From contig DLKG01000029.1 of assembly GCA_002490315.1 (NCBI GenBank), forward strand, positions 1-5,085: 5,085 nt of DNA. The letters are read 5' to 3'. The DNA comes from Prevotella sp. UBA7594 (lineage in GTDB: Bacteria; Bacteroidota; Bacteroidia; Bacteroidales; Bacteroidaceae). Shown one piece after another: positions 1-5,085 of the stretch. Within the stretch, counting starts at the first letter, position 1; each line of letters opens with the position of its first letter. Made by a program: the position numbers and the translations under genes. The notes below the pieces were generated by a model. The model was not told the origin of the DNA. It was given only the letters and a program-made list of their open reading frames with translations, and did no database searches.

Positions 1-12
1 CGCGATTTGCAC

Positions 13-20
13 TATCTTTG
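13..20 (+). promoter_or_regulatory. Bacteroidetes-type -7 promoter element (TATCTTTG)
   Basis: The octamer TATCTTTG is a perfect match to the TAnnTTTG -7 consensus recognised by the primary sigma factor of Bacteroidetes. It lies 21 bases before the ATG at 42, which would give a leader of roughly 15 bases. The matching -33 TTTG element, expected 19-21 bases further upstream, would fall outside the window and cannot be checked. The element also argues against a TTG start at position 18, because that codon lies inside the promoter motif. Confidence 0.65.
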
Positions 21-41
21 TACACATATATTTATTACGCA

Positions 42-650
42 ATGGACATACAGCAATTCAACGATACCAAGTGGAGCCGCAATGTCATCCTCGTCGATGG
101 CGATTATGTCGACTCCGTAGCTTTCAATCTTATCGTCAACTTCGAGCGTATGCTCGGACGCCGCATACCTAAGGCGGACACGGCACGCTGGATAGACTGC
201 ATCGCACTCGACGGGGGAATGCGCGAGGAGCGTGATGCCGACGGCGAGACGCAGGTGATATTCATCCACTCGAAGGAGAAGGCTGAGCTCGAAAATTTCA
301 CGCCCGGTTCCTACGATGCTGACCTCAACGCCAAGGCGTTCAAGGACTCGCTCGGCGAGTTTATCATCAGCTCCTATCCCGTGGAGGACGTCGTGAAGCA
401 CGATGACTTCTTCCTCGACATCCTCAAGACCGTTGTCAACCACAAGGACGTCCACCGCGTGATGGCTGTGCCTAACGCTGAGCACGCCCCGCTTTGGGAT
501 GCTCTACGCCACGCTCTCCGCGACATCGACGACGAGGAAAAGCGCGTCACTCTCTTCAATATGCAGCCTCTCGACGGGGGACGCTTCCGCCAGGAACTGC
601 TCGGCTATTCGCTCATGAGCGCCTTGGGCATCAAGGGAGAGGAATTGTAA
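42..650 (+). CDS. Conserved hypothetical protein, 202 residues, function unknown
   Basis: I do not recognise a characterised function. The ATG at 42 gives 202 residues beginning MDIQQFNDTKWSRNVILVDGD. The frame stays open upstream to a TTG at 18, but that codon overlaps the -7 promoter element, so 42 is preferred. There is no signal peptide or membrane segment, so the protein is probably cytosolic. It is acidic and mixed alpha/beta in appearance: a hydrophobic strand-like VILVDGDYVDSVAF stretch near residues 15-28, a second IDCIALDGG stretch at 51-59, a QVIFIHSKEK stretch at 71-80, and a helical C-terminal half with FNMQPLDGGRFRQELLGYS at 172-190. It resembles, from memory, a family of about 200-residue uncharacterised proteins restricted to Bacteroidales (possibly DUF6621), but I am not certain of that assignment. 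Codon use matches its neighbours, and it appears complete. It has its own promoter, and the 173-base gap to the next gene argues for separate transcription. Confidence 0.85.
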   Translation: MDIQQFNDTKWSRNVILVDGDYVDSVAFNLIVNFERMLGRRIPKADTARWIDCIALDGGMREERDADGETQVIFIHSKEKAELENFTPGSYDADLNAKAFKDSLGEFIISSYPVEDVVKHDDFFLDILKTVVNHKDVHRVMAVPNAEHAPLWDALRHALRDIDDEEKRVTLFNMQPLDGGRFRQELLGYSLMSALGIKGEEL

Positions 651-708
651 AAGGAACGGCTGACTCATCCTTCGCCGTAAAAAGGTAAGAATGTGACAAA
701 GCACGCAA

Positions 709-737
709 ATTGGGACCCTCCGCCACGGATAAAGTTG
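709..737 (+). promoter_or_regulatory. Candidate promoter for the carboxyspermidine dehydrogenase gene
   Basis: The 173-base gap between the first two genes contains TAAAGTTG at 730-737, which matches five of the six fixed positions of the TAnnTTTG -7 consensus, with ATTG at 709-712 as a -33-like element. The 17-base spacer is shorter than the usual 19-21. A second possibility is TTTG at 749-752 with TAAATCGG at 771-778 (18-base spacer, four of six positions). Neither is convincing alone. Downstream, 783-823 is very A-rich and ends just before the ATG, which is the usual Bacteroidetes initiation context without a Shine-Dalgarno sequence. Confidence 0.3.
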
Positions 738-823
738 CAAATGTGCCTTTTGACACACCCTCAATTATGTTAAATCGGAAACTTGAGTAAATAAAAACAA
801 TACTAAAAAACAAAACAATAGCA

Positions 824-2050
824 ATGGGAAAAGTATTAATGATTGGCGCAGGTGGTGTAGCCACCGTCGCTGCGTTCAAGATAGCACAGAACGCGGACGT
901 TTTCACCGACTTCATGATAGCAAGCCGCACTAAGTCGAAATGCGACCGCATAGTAAAGGCCATTGGCAACCCCAACATAAAGACGGCGCAGGTGGACGCT
1001 GACGATGTGGAGCAGCTCAAGGCTCTCTTCAACGACTATAAGCCGGAACTCGTCATCAACCTCGCCTTGCCCTACCAAGACCTGACCATCATGGAGGCTT
1101 GCCTCGCCTGCGGATGCTCCTATCTCGACACTGCCAACTATGAGCCGAAGGATGAGGCTCACTTTGAGTACTCTTGGCAATGGGCTTACAAGAAGCGTTT
1201 CGAGGACGCCGGACTGACTGCCATCCTCGGCTGCGGCTTCGATCCGGGCGTGACGAGCATCTTCACAGCATACGCTGCCAAGCACTATTTCGACGAAATT
1301 CAGTATCTTGACATCGTAGACTGCAACGCCGGCAACCACCACAAGGCTTTCGCCACCAACTTCAATCCTGAAATCAACATCCGCGAGATTACGCAGAAAG
1401 GACTCTACTGGGAAGATGGCAAATGGGTGGAGACTGAGCCGCTTGAGATTCACAAGCCGCTCACGTATCCCGAAATCGGACCGAAGGAGAGCTATCTGCT
1501 CCACCACGAGGAGATAGAATCGCTCGTAAAGAACTACCCGACCATCAAGCGCGCACGCTTCTGGATGACTTTCGGACAGCAGTACCTCACCTATCTCGAC
1601 TGCATACAGAACCTCGGCATGTCGCGCATCGACGAGATCACTTACGAGGCTCCGCTTGCTGACGACCCGTCGAAGAAAGTGAAGGTGAACATCGTGCCGC
1701 TGCAGTTCCTCAAGGCAGTGCTCCCCAATCCGCAGGATCTCGGCGAGAACTACGACGGACAGACCTCCATCGGTTGCCGCATACGTGGCATCAAGGACGG
1801 CAAGGAACACACTTACTACGTCTACAACAACTGCTCGCATGAGGCAGCCTATAAGGAGACGGGTATGCAGGGCGTAAGCTACACGACGGGTGTGCCTGCC
1901 ATGATCGGCGCAATGATGTTCTTCAAGGGACTGTGGCGCAAGCCGGGCGTATGGAATGTCGAGGAGTTTGATCCCGATCCGTTCATGGAGCAACTCAACA
2001 AGCAGGGTCTGCCTTGGCACGAGGTGTTCAACGGAGACATTGAATTGTAA
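824..2050 (+). CDS. Carboxynorspermidine/carboxyspermidine dehydrogenase (saccharopine dehydrogenase family)
   Basis: The 408-residue product belongs to the saccharopine dehydrogenase fold and closely resembles the Vibrio carboxynorspermidine dehydrogenase, from memory over almost the full length. That family joins L-aspartate beta-semialdehyde to putrescine or diaminopropane with NADPH, giving carboxyspermidine or carboxynorspermidine, which a separate decarboxylase (NspC/CASDC) converts to spermidine or norspermidine. It is cytosolic. Visible features are an N-terminal Rossmann dinucleotide loop GAGGVA at residues 8-13, ASRTKSKCD at 33-41 after the second strand (typical of NADPH-binding members), DADDVEQL at 58-65, LVINLALPYQD at 76-86, SYLDTANYE at 99-107, the family block GCGFDPGV at 136-143, CNAGNHHKAFATNFNPE at 167-183, SYTTGVPAM at 352-360 and FDPDPF at 382-387. 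The length is normal and no key block is missing. The ATG at 824 is preceded by an A-rich leader and places the Rossmann loop at the correct distance from the N-terminus. The alternative, lysine-pathway saccharopine dehydrogenase, is less likely. The decarboxylase is not in this window, and in Bacteroidales spermidine is the expected product. Confidence 0.92.
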   Translation: MGKVLMIGAGGVATVAAFKIAQNADVFTDFMIASRTKSKCDRIVKAIGNPNIKTAQVDADDVEQLKALFNDYKPELVINLALPYQDLTIMEACLACGCSYLDTANYEPKDEAHFEYSWQWAYKKRFEDAGLTAILGCGFDPGVTSIFTAYAAKHYFDEIQYLDIVDCNAGNHHKAFATNFNPEINIREITQKGLYWEDGKWVETEPLEIHKPLTYPEIGPKESYLLHHEEIESLVKNYPTIKRARFWMTFGQQYLTYLDCIQNLGMSRIDEITYEAPLADDPSKKVKVNIVPLQFLKAVLPNPQDLGENYDGQTSIGCRIRGIKDGKEHTYYVYNNCSHEAAYKETGMQGVSYTTGVPAMIGAMMFFKGLWRKPGVWNVEEFDPDPFMEQLNKQGLPWHEVFNGDIEL

Positions 2051-2054
2051 TATA

Positions 2055-2083
2055 TGCAGCAGAGCTGCATTTTGAATTTTGAA
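2055..2083 (+). terminator. Terminator-like hairpin with T-rich tail after the dehydrogenase gene
   Basis: The first array hairpin, TGCAGC-AGA-GCTGCA, is followed directly by TTTTGAATTTTGAA, and starts four bases after the stop codon at 2048-2050. Its 6-bp GC-rich stem and interrupted T-tail resemble a weak intrinsic terminator. The same arrangement recurs at 2109, 2163 and 2217, so the gene may be followed by several weak terminators in series. The T-tail is broken by GAA after four T residues, so termination efficiency is uncertain. Confidence 0.35.
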
Positions 2084-2231
2084 TTTTGAGTTTTGAATTT
2101 AGAGTTGTTGCAGCAGAGCTGCATTTTGAATTTTGAATTTTGAGTTTTGAATTTTGAGTTGTTGCAGCAGAGCTGCATTTTGAATTTTGAATTTTGAGTT
2201 TTGAATTTTGAGTTGTTGCAGCAAAGCTGCA
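2055..2231 (+). repeat. Left hairpin/heptamer tandem array, 54-base period
   Basis: Three complete 54-base units (2055-2108, 2109-2162, 2163-2216) and the head of a fourth (2217-2231) begin four bases after the preceding stop codon. Each unit is a 15-base hairpin TGCAGCAGAGCTGCA (6-bp stem, AGA loop), then five heptamers in the order TTTTGAA, TTTTGAA, TTTTGAG, TTTTGAA, TTTTGAG, then TTGT. Units 2 and 3 are identical. Unit 1 differs by one base (A at 2101) and the fourth hairpin by one base in its loop (A at 2224). Divergence at the edges with identical central copies is typical of tandem duplication. Because 54 is divisible by three, the array stays open on the - strand as an 18-residue peptide repeat, but this is an artefact of the period. 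Confidence 0.97.
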
Positions 2232-2262
2232 ATTTTGAATTATACAATTTTGAATTGCATGG
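2232..2262. other. Central spacer between the two facing arrays
   Basis: This short AT-rich segment separates the two arrays. It contains a degenerate heptamer-derived direct repeat: CAATTTTGAATT occurs at 2230-2241 and again at 2245-2256, a 15-base period separated by ATA. TGCAATT at 2228-2234 and AATTGCA at 2253-2259 are inverted and could form a 7-bp stem. CAATTTTG at 2245-2252 matches five of six fixed positions of the TAnnTTTG -7 element, but no TTTG lies at the correct distance upstream. No gene is visible. Confidence 0.6.
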
Positions 2263-2533
2263 TTCAAAACTCAAATAAAAGCAAAACTCAAAATTCAAAA
2301 TTCAAAACTCAAAATCGCAGGGCGCAGCCCGAGAATAATTCAAAATTCAAAATTCAAAATCGCAGGGCGCAGCCCGAGAATAATTCAAAATTCAAAACTC
2401 AAAATTCAAAATTCAAAATCGCAGGGCGCAGCCCGAGAATAATTCAAAACTCAAAATTCAAAATTCAAAACTCAAAATCGCAGGGCGCAGCCCGAGAATA
2501 ATTCAAAATTCAAAACTCAAAATTCAAAATTCA
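2263..2533 (-). repeat. Right hairpin/heptamer array, complementary to the left array
   Basis: Four copies of a hairpin-bearing 23-base core start at 2316, 2361, 2420 and 2479. The core contains GGGC-GCA-GCCC (4-bp stem) and ends GAGAATAA, and all four copies are identical. They are separated by TTCAAAA/CTCAAAA heptamers plus one T: three heptamers between copies 1 and 2, five between 2 and 3, and five between 3 and 4, giving spacings of 45, 59 and 59. A leading block at 2263-2314 is less regular, and four and a half heptamers (2502-2533) follow copy 4. Read on the - strand each unit is a hairpin followed by TTTTGAA/TTTTGAG heptamers, the same design as the left array in the opposite direction. 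The array ends three bases before the recA ATG. Confidence 0.97.
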
Positions 2534-2536
2534 TTT

Positions 2537-3565
2537 ATGGCAAAATCACCAGAAGAAATGTCGCTTGCCCAGGAAGGAAAGCTCAAGGCTCTCCAGGCAG
2601 CGACGACAAAGATAGAGAAGGACTTCGGCAAAGGTTCCATCATGAAGCTCGGCGACGAGAAGGTGGAGAATGTCGAGGTGATACCAACGGGAAGTATCGG
2701 ACTCGACGCCGCTCTCGGTGTCGGCGGCTACCCGAAGGGAAGAATAATAGAAATCTACGGTCCGGAATCGTCAGGAAAGACCACGCTTGCCATCCATGCC
2801 ATCGCTGAGGCTCAGAAGGCGGGAGGCATTGCTGCATTCATCGATGCCGAGCATGCTTTCGACCGCTTCTATGCCGCAAAGCTCGGCGTGGACGTCGACA
2901 ACCTTTGGATATCGCAGCCCGACAACGGCGAGCAGGCTCTCGAAATTGCCGACCAGCTCATACGCTCGTCAGCCATCGACATCATCGTCATCGACTCCGT
3001 GGCTGCCCTGACTCCGAAAGCGGAGATTGAAGGCGACATGGGCGACAACAAGGTGGGCTTGCAGGCGCGACTAATGTCGCAGGCTCTGCGCAAGCTTACG
3101 TCAACAATCTCGAAGACCAACACCACGTGTATCTTCATCAACCAGCTGCGCGAGAAAATCGGCGTGATGTTCGGCAACCCAGAGACCACCACCGGCGGCA
3201 ACGCCCTTAAATTCTATGCCTCCGTGCGCCTCGACATACGCAAGGTGACGGGCATCAAGGACGGCGACCAGATTGTCGGCAACCAAGTGCGCGTGAAGGT
3301 AATAAAGAACAAGGTGGCACCTCCCTTCCGCAAGACGGAGTTTGAGATCACCTTCGGAGAGGGTATCTCCAAGGTGGGCGAAATCGTTGACCTTGGCGTG
3401 GAATACGGCATCATTCAGAAGTCGGGCTCATGGTACAGCTACAACGGCTCCAAGCTTGCGCAGGGACGCGACGCCACGAAGTCGCTCCTCAAGGACAACC
3501 CGGAGCTTTGCGAAGAACTTGAAGCTCTCATCAAGCAGGCCATCGCTGACCACCGCGAGGCTTGA
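2537..3565 (+). CDS. recA: Recombinase RecA
   Basis: This is the 342-residue RecA ATPase, which forms filaments on single-stranded DNA, performs strand exchange in homologous repair and, where LexA exists, triggers its self-cleavage. The Walker A loop GPESSGKTT is at residues 75-83, the catalytic glutamate is E105 in DAEHAFD, Walker B IIVIDS is at 149-154, and [22 protein letters not shown] at 200-221 carries the sensor Q203 and the DNA-binding loop L2. All key residues are present. The positions are offset by nine from E. coli because of a slightly longer N-terminus. The C-terminus ends at [11 protein letters not shown], without the long acidic tail of E. coli RecA, which shortens the protein a little. 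The ATG at 2537 gives a normal N-terminus ([19 protein letters not shown]). M8 at 2558 is a possible alternative start. The gene has no Shine-Dalgarno sequence and no recognisable SOS box, and its leader is entirely repeat array. It is probably co-transcribed with the helicase gene 23 bases downstream. Confidence 0.99.
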   Translation: MAKSPEEMSLAQEGKLKALQAATTKIEKDFGKGSIMKLGDEKVENVEVIPTGSIGLDAALGVGGYPKGRIIEIYGPESSGKTTLAIHAIAEAQKAGGIAAFIDAEHAFDRFYAAKLGVDVDNLWISQPDNGEQALEIADQLIRSSAIDIIVIDSVAALTPKAEIEGDMGDNKVGLQARLMSQALRKLTSTISKTNTTCIFINQLREKIGVMFGNPETTTGGNALKFYASVRLDIRKVTGIKDGDQIVGNQVRVKVIKNKVAPPFRKTEFEITFGEGISKVGEIVDLGVEYGIIQKSGSWYSYNGSKLAQGRDATKSLLKDNPELCEELEALIKQAIADHREA

Positions 3566-3588
3566 CCTTAATCCTATAAGTCTCACAA

Positions 3589-4908
3589 ATGGACATAGAC
3601 AACATCCTGCAAAAGCTCCGCATAGAGGAGCTTAATCAAATGCAGCGTGACACCATCGACGCCGTGCTCCACACCGACCGCGACGTTGAGGTGCTCGCGC
3701 CCACGGGAAGCGGAAAGACGCTTGCCTATCTCCTGCCTTTGGCGTCGCGTCTTGACGCTGCCTCCGACGAGGTGCAGGCGGTGGTGATAGTGCCGAGCCG
3801 TGAGCTTGCCTTGCAGTCGCATGAGGTGTTCCGCAGCATGGGCACGGGGATGCGTTCTGCCGCTCTCTACGGCGGACGCCCCACGATGGACGAACATCGC
3901 GCCATGATGCGCACGCGCCCACAGATTGTGTTCGCCACGCCAGGCCGTCTCAACGACCACATCGCCAAGCAGAACTTCTCCACAGAGCATGTCGCATGGC
4001 TCGTCATCGACGAGTTTGACAAGTGTCTTCGCATGGGCTTCCGTGCCGAGATGCAGCAAGCCGTGGAGAGCCTGCCAAGCGTGGAGCGCCGCATCCTTCT
4101 TTCTGCTACCGATGCAGAGGAGATGCCGCAGTTTGTGCGCATGGGGCGCACGGAGCGTGTCGACTATCTCGACAGCGACGAGCAGACGCCCGACCGCATC
4201 GGACTCTTCACTGTCAAGTCGCCGGAGAAGGACAAACTTCAGACTCTTGCGCGGATGCTACGTGCCTTCGGCAGCGAGCAGTCGATAGTGTTCCTCAACT
4301 ACCGCGACGGAGTGGAGCGCACGGCTAAGTTTCTCTCCGACGAGGGGTTTGCCGTGAGCGCTTTCCACGGAGGCATGGATCAGCAGCAGCGCGAGGAGGC
4401 CATCTACCGCTTCGCCAACCAGTCTGCCAACATTCTTGTGGGCACCGACCTTGCCGCGCGCGGTCTTGACATTCCCGACGTCGCCAACATCATCCACTAC
4501 AACCTGCCCGTCGGCGAGGATGAGTACATCCACCGCACGGGACGCACAGGCAGATGGGACGCGCAGGGACGCGCCTTCATCATCCTCGGACCGGAGGAGC
4601 ATCTGCCGGAATACGTGAAGGAACCGACGGCGGAGTTTGATTTGCCGGCGACAGACAGTGGTGTACCTGAGCCGCGCATGACGACTCTCTACATTGGAAA
4701 GGGAAAGAAGGACAAAATCTCCAAGGGTGACATTCTTGGATTTCTATGCAAGACGTGTGGAATAAAAGGCTCCGACATCGGACGCATCGATGTCTACGAG
4801 CGTTTTGCTTACGTCGCCGTGGCACGTCGCCTCGGTAAGACAATTGTAAGCAAGGCACGCGGCACGAAAATAAAGGGCGTGCGCACCGTAGTGGAGCTTG
4901 CATTTTAA
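3589..4908 (+). CDS. DbpA-like DEAD-box ATP-dependent RNA helicase (DEFD variant)
   Basis: The 439-residue protein has a two-domain helicase core and a C-terminal DbpA-type RNA-binding domain. Motif I is APTGSGKT at 37-44, Ia is PSREL at 69-73, GG at 95-96, Ib is TPGR at 117-120, II is DEFD at 141-144, III is SAT at 172-174, IV is IVFLNYRD at 233-240, V is TDLAARGLDI at 286-295 and VI is HRTGRTGR at 315-322. Residues about 363-438, with the GKGKKDKISKGDILGFL stretch, resemble the C-terminal domain by which E. coli DbpA binds 23S rRNA hairpin 92, so a role in large-subunit assembly is likely. Motif II has Phe for the usual Ala, and the Q motif is reduced (NQMQ at 16-19, without the upstream aromatic residue). 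I recall DEFD in Bacteroidetes relatives, so it is probably a lineage trait rather than loss of function. The start codon lies 23 bases after recA, suggesting co-transcription. A generic RhlE-type role is the alternative. Confidence 0.93.
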   Translation: MDIDNILQKLRIEELNQMQRDTIDAVLHTDRDVEVLAPTGSGKTLAYLLPLASRLDAASDEVQAVVIVPSRELALQSHEVFRSMGTGMRSAALYGGRPTMDEHRAMMRTRPQIVFATPGRLNDHIAKQNFSTEHVAWLVIDEFDKCLRMGFRAEMQQAVESLPSVERRILLSATDAEEMPQFVRMGRTERVDYLDSDEQTPDRIGLFTVKSPEKDKLQTLARMLRAFGSEQSIVFLNYRDGVERTAKFLSDEGFAVSAFHGGMDQQQREEAIYRFANQSANILVGTDLAARGLDIPDVANIIHYNLPVGEDEYIHRTGRTGRWDAQGRAFIILGPEEHLPEYVKEPTAEFDLPATDSGVPEPRMTTLYIGKGKKDKISKGDILGFLCKTCGIKGSDIGRIDVYERFAYVAVARRLGKTIVSKARGTKIKGVRTVVELAF

Positions 4909-4925
4909 AGAACAGACAATATAAT

Positions 4926-4983
4926 TGGGAGGGCGTCGCCTTAATAACTGGGAGAGGGGGCGCCCTCGCCCCCGACCTTAATA
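4926..4983 (+). repeat. Pair of GC-rich palindromic elements sharing TGGGAG and CCTTAATA ends
   Basis: Two adjacent elements lie 18 bases after the helicase stop. Both begin TGGGAG and end CCTTAATA: copy 1 at 4926-4946 and copy 2 at 4949-4983. Copy 1 has a short imperfect hairpin, AGGGC-GTC-GCCTT, at 4930-4942. Copy 2 has a stronger one, GGGGGCG-CCCT-CGCCCCC, at 4956-4973 (7-bp stem). Neither is followed by a T-run, so they are not standard intrinsic terminators. They resemble small intergenic repeats, but whether they recur elsewhere in the genome cannot be seen here. Confidence 0.6.
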
Positions 4984-5019
4984 GCGAAGTTTATTTATTA
5001 CTGAAGTTTCGGATTTAAG

Positions 5020-5052
5020 AAAAAAAACGGGCAGAGCTCGGCTCTGCCGTTT
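5020..5052 (-). terminator. Strong intrinsic terminator, T-run on the minus strand
   Basis: GGCAGAGC at 5030-5037, a TCG loop and GCTCTGCC at 5041-5048 form a perfect 8-bp stem. Beyond a one-base bulge (G5029) the stem extends by C5028-G5049 and three A-T pairs. Eight A residues at 5020-5027 become a T8 run on the - strand, making this a textbook terminator for leftward transcription. On the + strand the hairpin is followed only by TTTGCCTTA, so it would be a weaker terminator for the recA-helicase transcript, although a bidirectional role is plausible. The leftward gene it would serve lies beyond the window. Confidence 0.8.
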
Positions 5053-5085
5053 GCCTTAGCAAGAAAACCCAACAAGCACATAGCC

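Larger units (their letters stand above)
2051..2536. repeat. Gene-free 486-base region: long imperfect inverted repeat made of two facing arrays
   Basis: The whole interval between the dehydrogenase and recA is occupied by the two arrays and their short centre. The left 35-base heptamer block (for example 2124-2158) is complementary to the right block 2384-2418 at 34 of 35 positions, and to 2502-2533 at 31 of 32. A transcript crossing the region could therefore fold many registers of long AU-rich duplex with the GC-rich hairpins protruding. Open frames across it encode only NSKFKTQ-type low-complexity peptides. Their sense changes between units on the right, because the 59-base period is not divisible by three. 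I see no gene, tRNA, CRISPR repeat, insertion sequence or transposase remnant, and no clear native recA promoter. Confidence 0.9.

Noticed and set aside
12..485. 157-codon minus-strand open frame opposite the first gene
   Set aside because: It mirrors the codon pattern of the sense gene, which has its own promoter and coherent composition. The antisense frame resembles no known protein.
656..678. Possible terminator after the first gene (ACGGC and GCCGT inverted pair)
   Set aside because: Only five base pairs with a 13-base loop, and the following run on the + strand is A rather than T.
836..2020. 394-codon minus-strand open frame opposite the dehydrogenase gene
   Set aside because: The + strand product is a full-length, motif-complete enzyme. 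The antisense frame is a by-product of its G/C-rich third positions and shows no recognisable domain.
2245..2252. CAATTTTG as a -7 element for recA
   Set aside because: Five of six positions match, but no TTTG lies 19-21 bases upstream, and similar matches occur at every heptamer, so this site is not distinguishable.
1879..2298. Minus-strand open frames encoding an 18-residue repeated peptide (NSKFKTQ type)
   Set aside because: The frame stays open only because the 54-base period is divisible by three. The peptide is a low-complexity translation of the heptamers, and part of the longest frame runs antisense into the dehydrogenase gene.
2208..2501. Plus-strand open frame of 97 codons across the right array
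   Set aside because: Successive hairpin cores are read in three different frames ([23 protein letters not shown]), so there is no conserved peptide. It is noncoding repeat.
2263..2533. CRISPR-like array (regular palindromic repeats separated by spacers)
   Set aside because: The spacers are not unique sequences but TTCAAAA/CTCAAAA heptamers that repeat between units and vary in length by 7-base steps. There are no cas genes in the window.
3564..3572. GACCTTAAT between recA and the helicase, also present at 4974-4982 in the downstream palindromic repeat
   Set aside because: A nine-base match without the TGGGAG end or the palindrome. It overlaps the recA stop codon and is most likely chance.

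Overview
The window looks like a chromosomal segment from a Bacteroidota bacterium, most likely Bacteroidales and possibly Prevotellaceae. The reasons are a perfect TAnnTTTG-type -7 element upstream of the first gene, A/T-rich leaders without Shine-Dalgarno sequences, a RecA and a carboxyspermidine-type dehydrogenase of the gut Bacteroidales kind, and a DbpA-like helicase with DEFD in place of DEAD. The taxonomic placement is inference from remembered family features, not from a search. Coding regions are fairly GC-rich and intergenic regions are strongly AT-rich.

Layout. Positions 42-650 encode a 202-residue cytosolic protein of unknown function. After a 173-base spacer, 824-2050 encodes a saccharopine-dehydrogenase-fold enzyme that closely resembles carboxynorspermidine/carboxyspermidine dehydrogenase of polyamine synthesis. 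Positions 2051-2536 hold no gene. They hold two facing arrays of short hairpins joined by AT-rich heptamers. The left array reads TTTTGAA/TTTTGAG on the + strand, and the right array reads the same heptamers on the - strand, so the two are complementary. The right array stops three bases before the ATG of recA (2537-3565). A DbpA-like DEAD-box RNA helicase (3589-4908) follows recA after 23 bases, probably as a two-gene transcript. The last 177 bases carry a pair of GC-rich palindromic elements and a strong hairpin whose T-run lies on the - strand, suggesting a converging gene just outside the window.

The four genes all read rightward but do not form an obvious pathway: polyamine synthesis, recombination and repair, and ribosome assembly or RNA remodelling. 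The most unusual part is the paired hairpin/heptamer array, which makes up the entire leader of recA. I see no CRISPR, insertion sequence, tRNA or rRNA. The array is the only candidate for something undescribed, and whether it does anything is inference.
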